Source: JANQTF01 sp036835375 (lineage in GTDB: Bacteria; Bacteroidota; Bacteroidia; J057). From it: DNA of 64,000 nucleotides. The translations under genes were made by a program, and so were the position numbers. This document shows positions 63,711 through 64,000 of this stretch, in pieces. Under the pieces are notes generated by a model. That model ran no database searches and was not told the origin of the DNA. It worked only from the letters and a program-made list of their open reading frames with translations. The stretch is from assembly GCA_036835375.1 (NCBI GenBank), contig DAITMB010000008.1, positions 5,118-69,117 of the forward strand, written 5' to 3'. Numbering within the stretch: position 1 is the first letter of the stretch; each line of letters begins with the position of its first letter.

Positions 63711-64000
63711 ATGCTACTCAACATTTTTAAATCGAAAATTCACAGGGTCAAAGTCACCCAAGCAGAGCTTAACTATGTGGGCAGCGTCACTATTGATGCT
63801 GACTTGCTCGACGCCGCCAATATCCTGGAGGGAGAGAAAGTTCAGATCGTCAATATCAACAATGGGGAACGACTCGAAACCTACACCATCGCAGGAGAGC
63901 GCGGAAGCGGGGTAGTGTGCCTCAACGGCCCTGCCGCTCGCAAGGTGCAGGTTGGCGACATGGTGATCCTCATCAGCTATGCGCAAATGACCCCTGAAGA
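63711..64000 (+). CDS. panD: Aspartate 1-decarboxylase, 5' part (runs off the right edge)
   Basis: Makes beta-alanine from aspartate. 96 of about 115-125 residues are visible. The self-cleavage Gly-Ser that produces the pyruvoyl group is present in YVGSVTID (residues 23-30), along with [13 protein letters not shown] and [16 protein letters not shown]. It follows panC after 196 bases, completing the pathway steps that feed coaX. Confidence 0.95.
   Translation, partial: MLLNIFKSKIHRVKVTQAELNYVGSVTIDADLLDAANILEGEKVQIVNINNGERLETYTIAGERGSGVVCLNGPAARKVQVGDMVILISYAQMTPE

Noticed and set aside
1..64000. tRNA, rRNA, tmRNA, CRISPR arrays, insertion sequences or prophage genes
   Set aside because: No T-loop-like GTTCGA clusters with acceptor stems, no regularly spaced repeats, and no transposase, integrase or phage structural proteins were seen on either strand.

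Overview
The window looks like a chromosomal segment of a member of the Bacteroidota. Four things point there: a TonB-dependent receptor with an N-terminal carboxypeptidase-regulatory-like domain, a secreted protein with SprB repeats and a type IX secretion C-terminal sorting domain, Bacteroidota families (DUF4270, DUF2805/TIGR03643, the short GlgA-like protein, the long PurF-like amidotransferase), and promoter-like TTTG-N20-TAnnTTTG elements in place of -35/-10 boxes. Shine-Dalgarno sequences are weak or absent at most starts. I cannot name a genus; a Saprospiria- or Cytophagia-like lineage is a guess. No rRNA, tRNA, CRISPR, insertion sequence or prophage was seen, and base composition appears even by eye. 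It reads as core chromosome with short, frequently switching transcription units.

Layout. 0-10 kb: 5' part of dnaG (its zinc finger has lost its ligands), a YdeI/OmdA-family protein, a TonB-dependent receptor, an ACP-phosphodiesterase-like protein, a POT peptide transporter, an epimerase and a hypoxanthine phosphoribosyltransferase. 9.6-21 kb: a PurF-like amidotransferase, an isolated nuoH, DUF2805, an ECF sigma factor, a NeuD-type acetyltransferase, the coaX/outer-membrane-protein/secreted-helical-protein cluster, birA divergent from rsfS, a leucine-rich-repeat protein and an unknown protein. 21-33 kb: recQ, an ECF sigma factor translationally coupled to an unusual membrane-anchored anti-sigma-like/beta-barrel fusion, a GHKL ATPase, a long exported coiled-coil protein with a related TonB-C-like domain at each end, and dusB. 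33-44 kb: CPBP protease and cdsA (overlapping), glutamate dehydrogenase, a GH78 rhamnosidase-like enzyme, a tight ravA-viaA-EamA operon and a peroxiredoxin. 44-58 kb: the T9SS surface protein, a threonine-dehydrogenase-like enzyme, a HAD phosphatase, DUF2147, nuoI-nuoL, a cold-shock-domain protein, pdhA, recF-dciA and an MFS transporter. 58-64 kb: glmS, a DUF4270 lipoprotein and a GlgA-like protein on the minus strand, divergent from panC-panD.

How the genes fit together. Much of the window is housekeeping: replication and repair (dnaG, recQ, recF, dciA), cofactors (coaX and panC/panD feed CoA, birA charges biotin enzymes), respiration (nuoH, nuoI, nuoL, pdhA), envelope (cdsA, glmS, CPBP, outer-membrane proteins), translation (rsfS, dusB) and purine salvage (hpt). 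The least explained parts are the sigma factor with its envelope-spanning anti-sigma/beta-barrel partner near 24-26 kb, the double-headed exported coiled-coil protein near 29-31.5 kb, the GHKL ATPase between them, and the Cys-less DnaG N-terminus with a possibly leaderless promoter. Complex I genes are dispersed: three subunits occur here at two separate loci.
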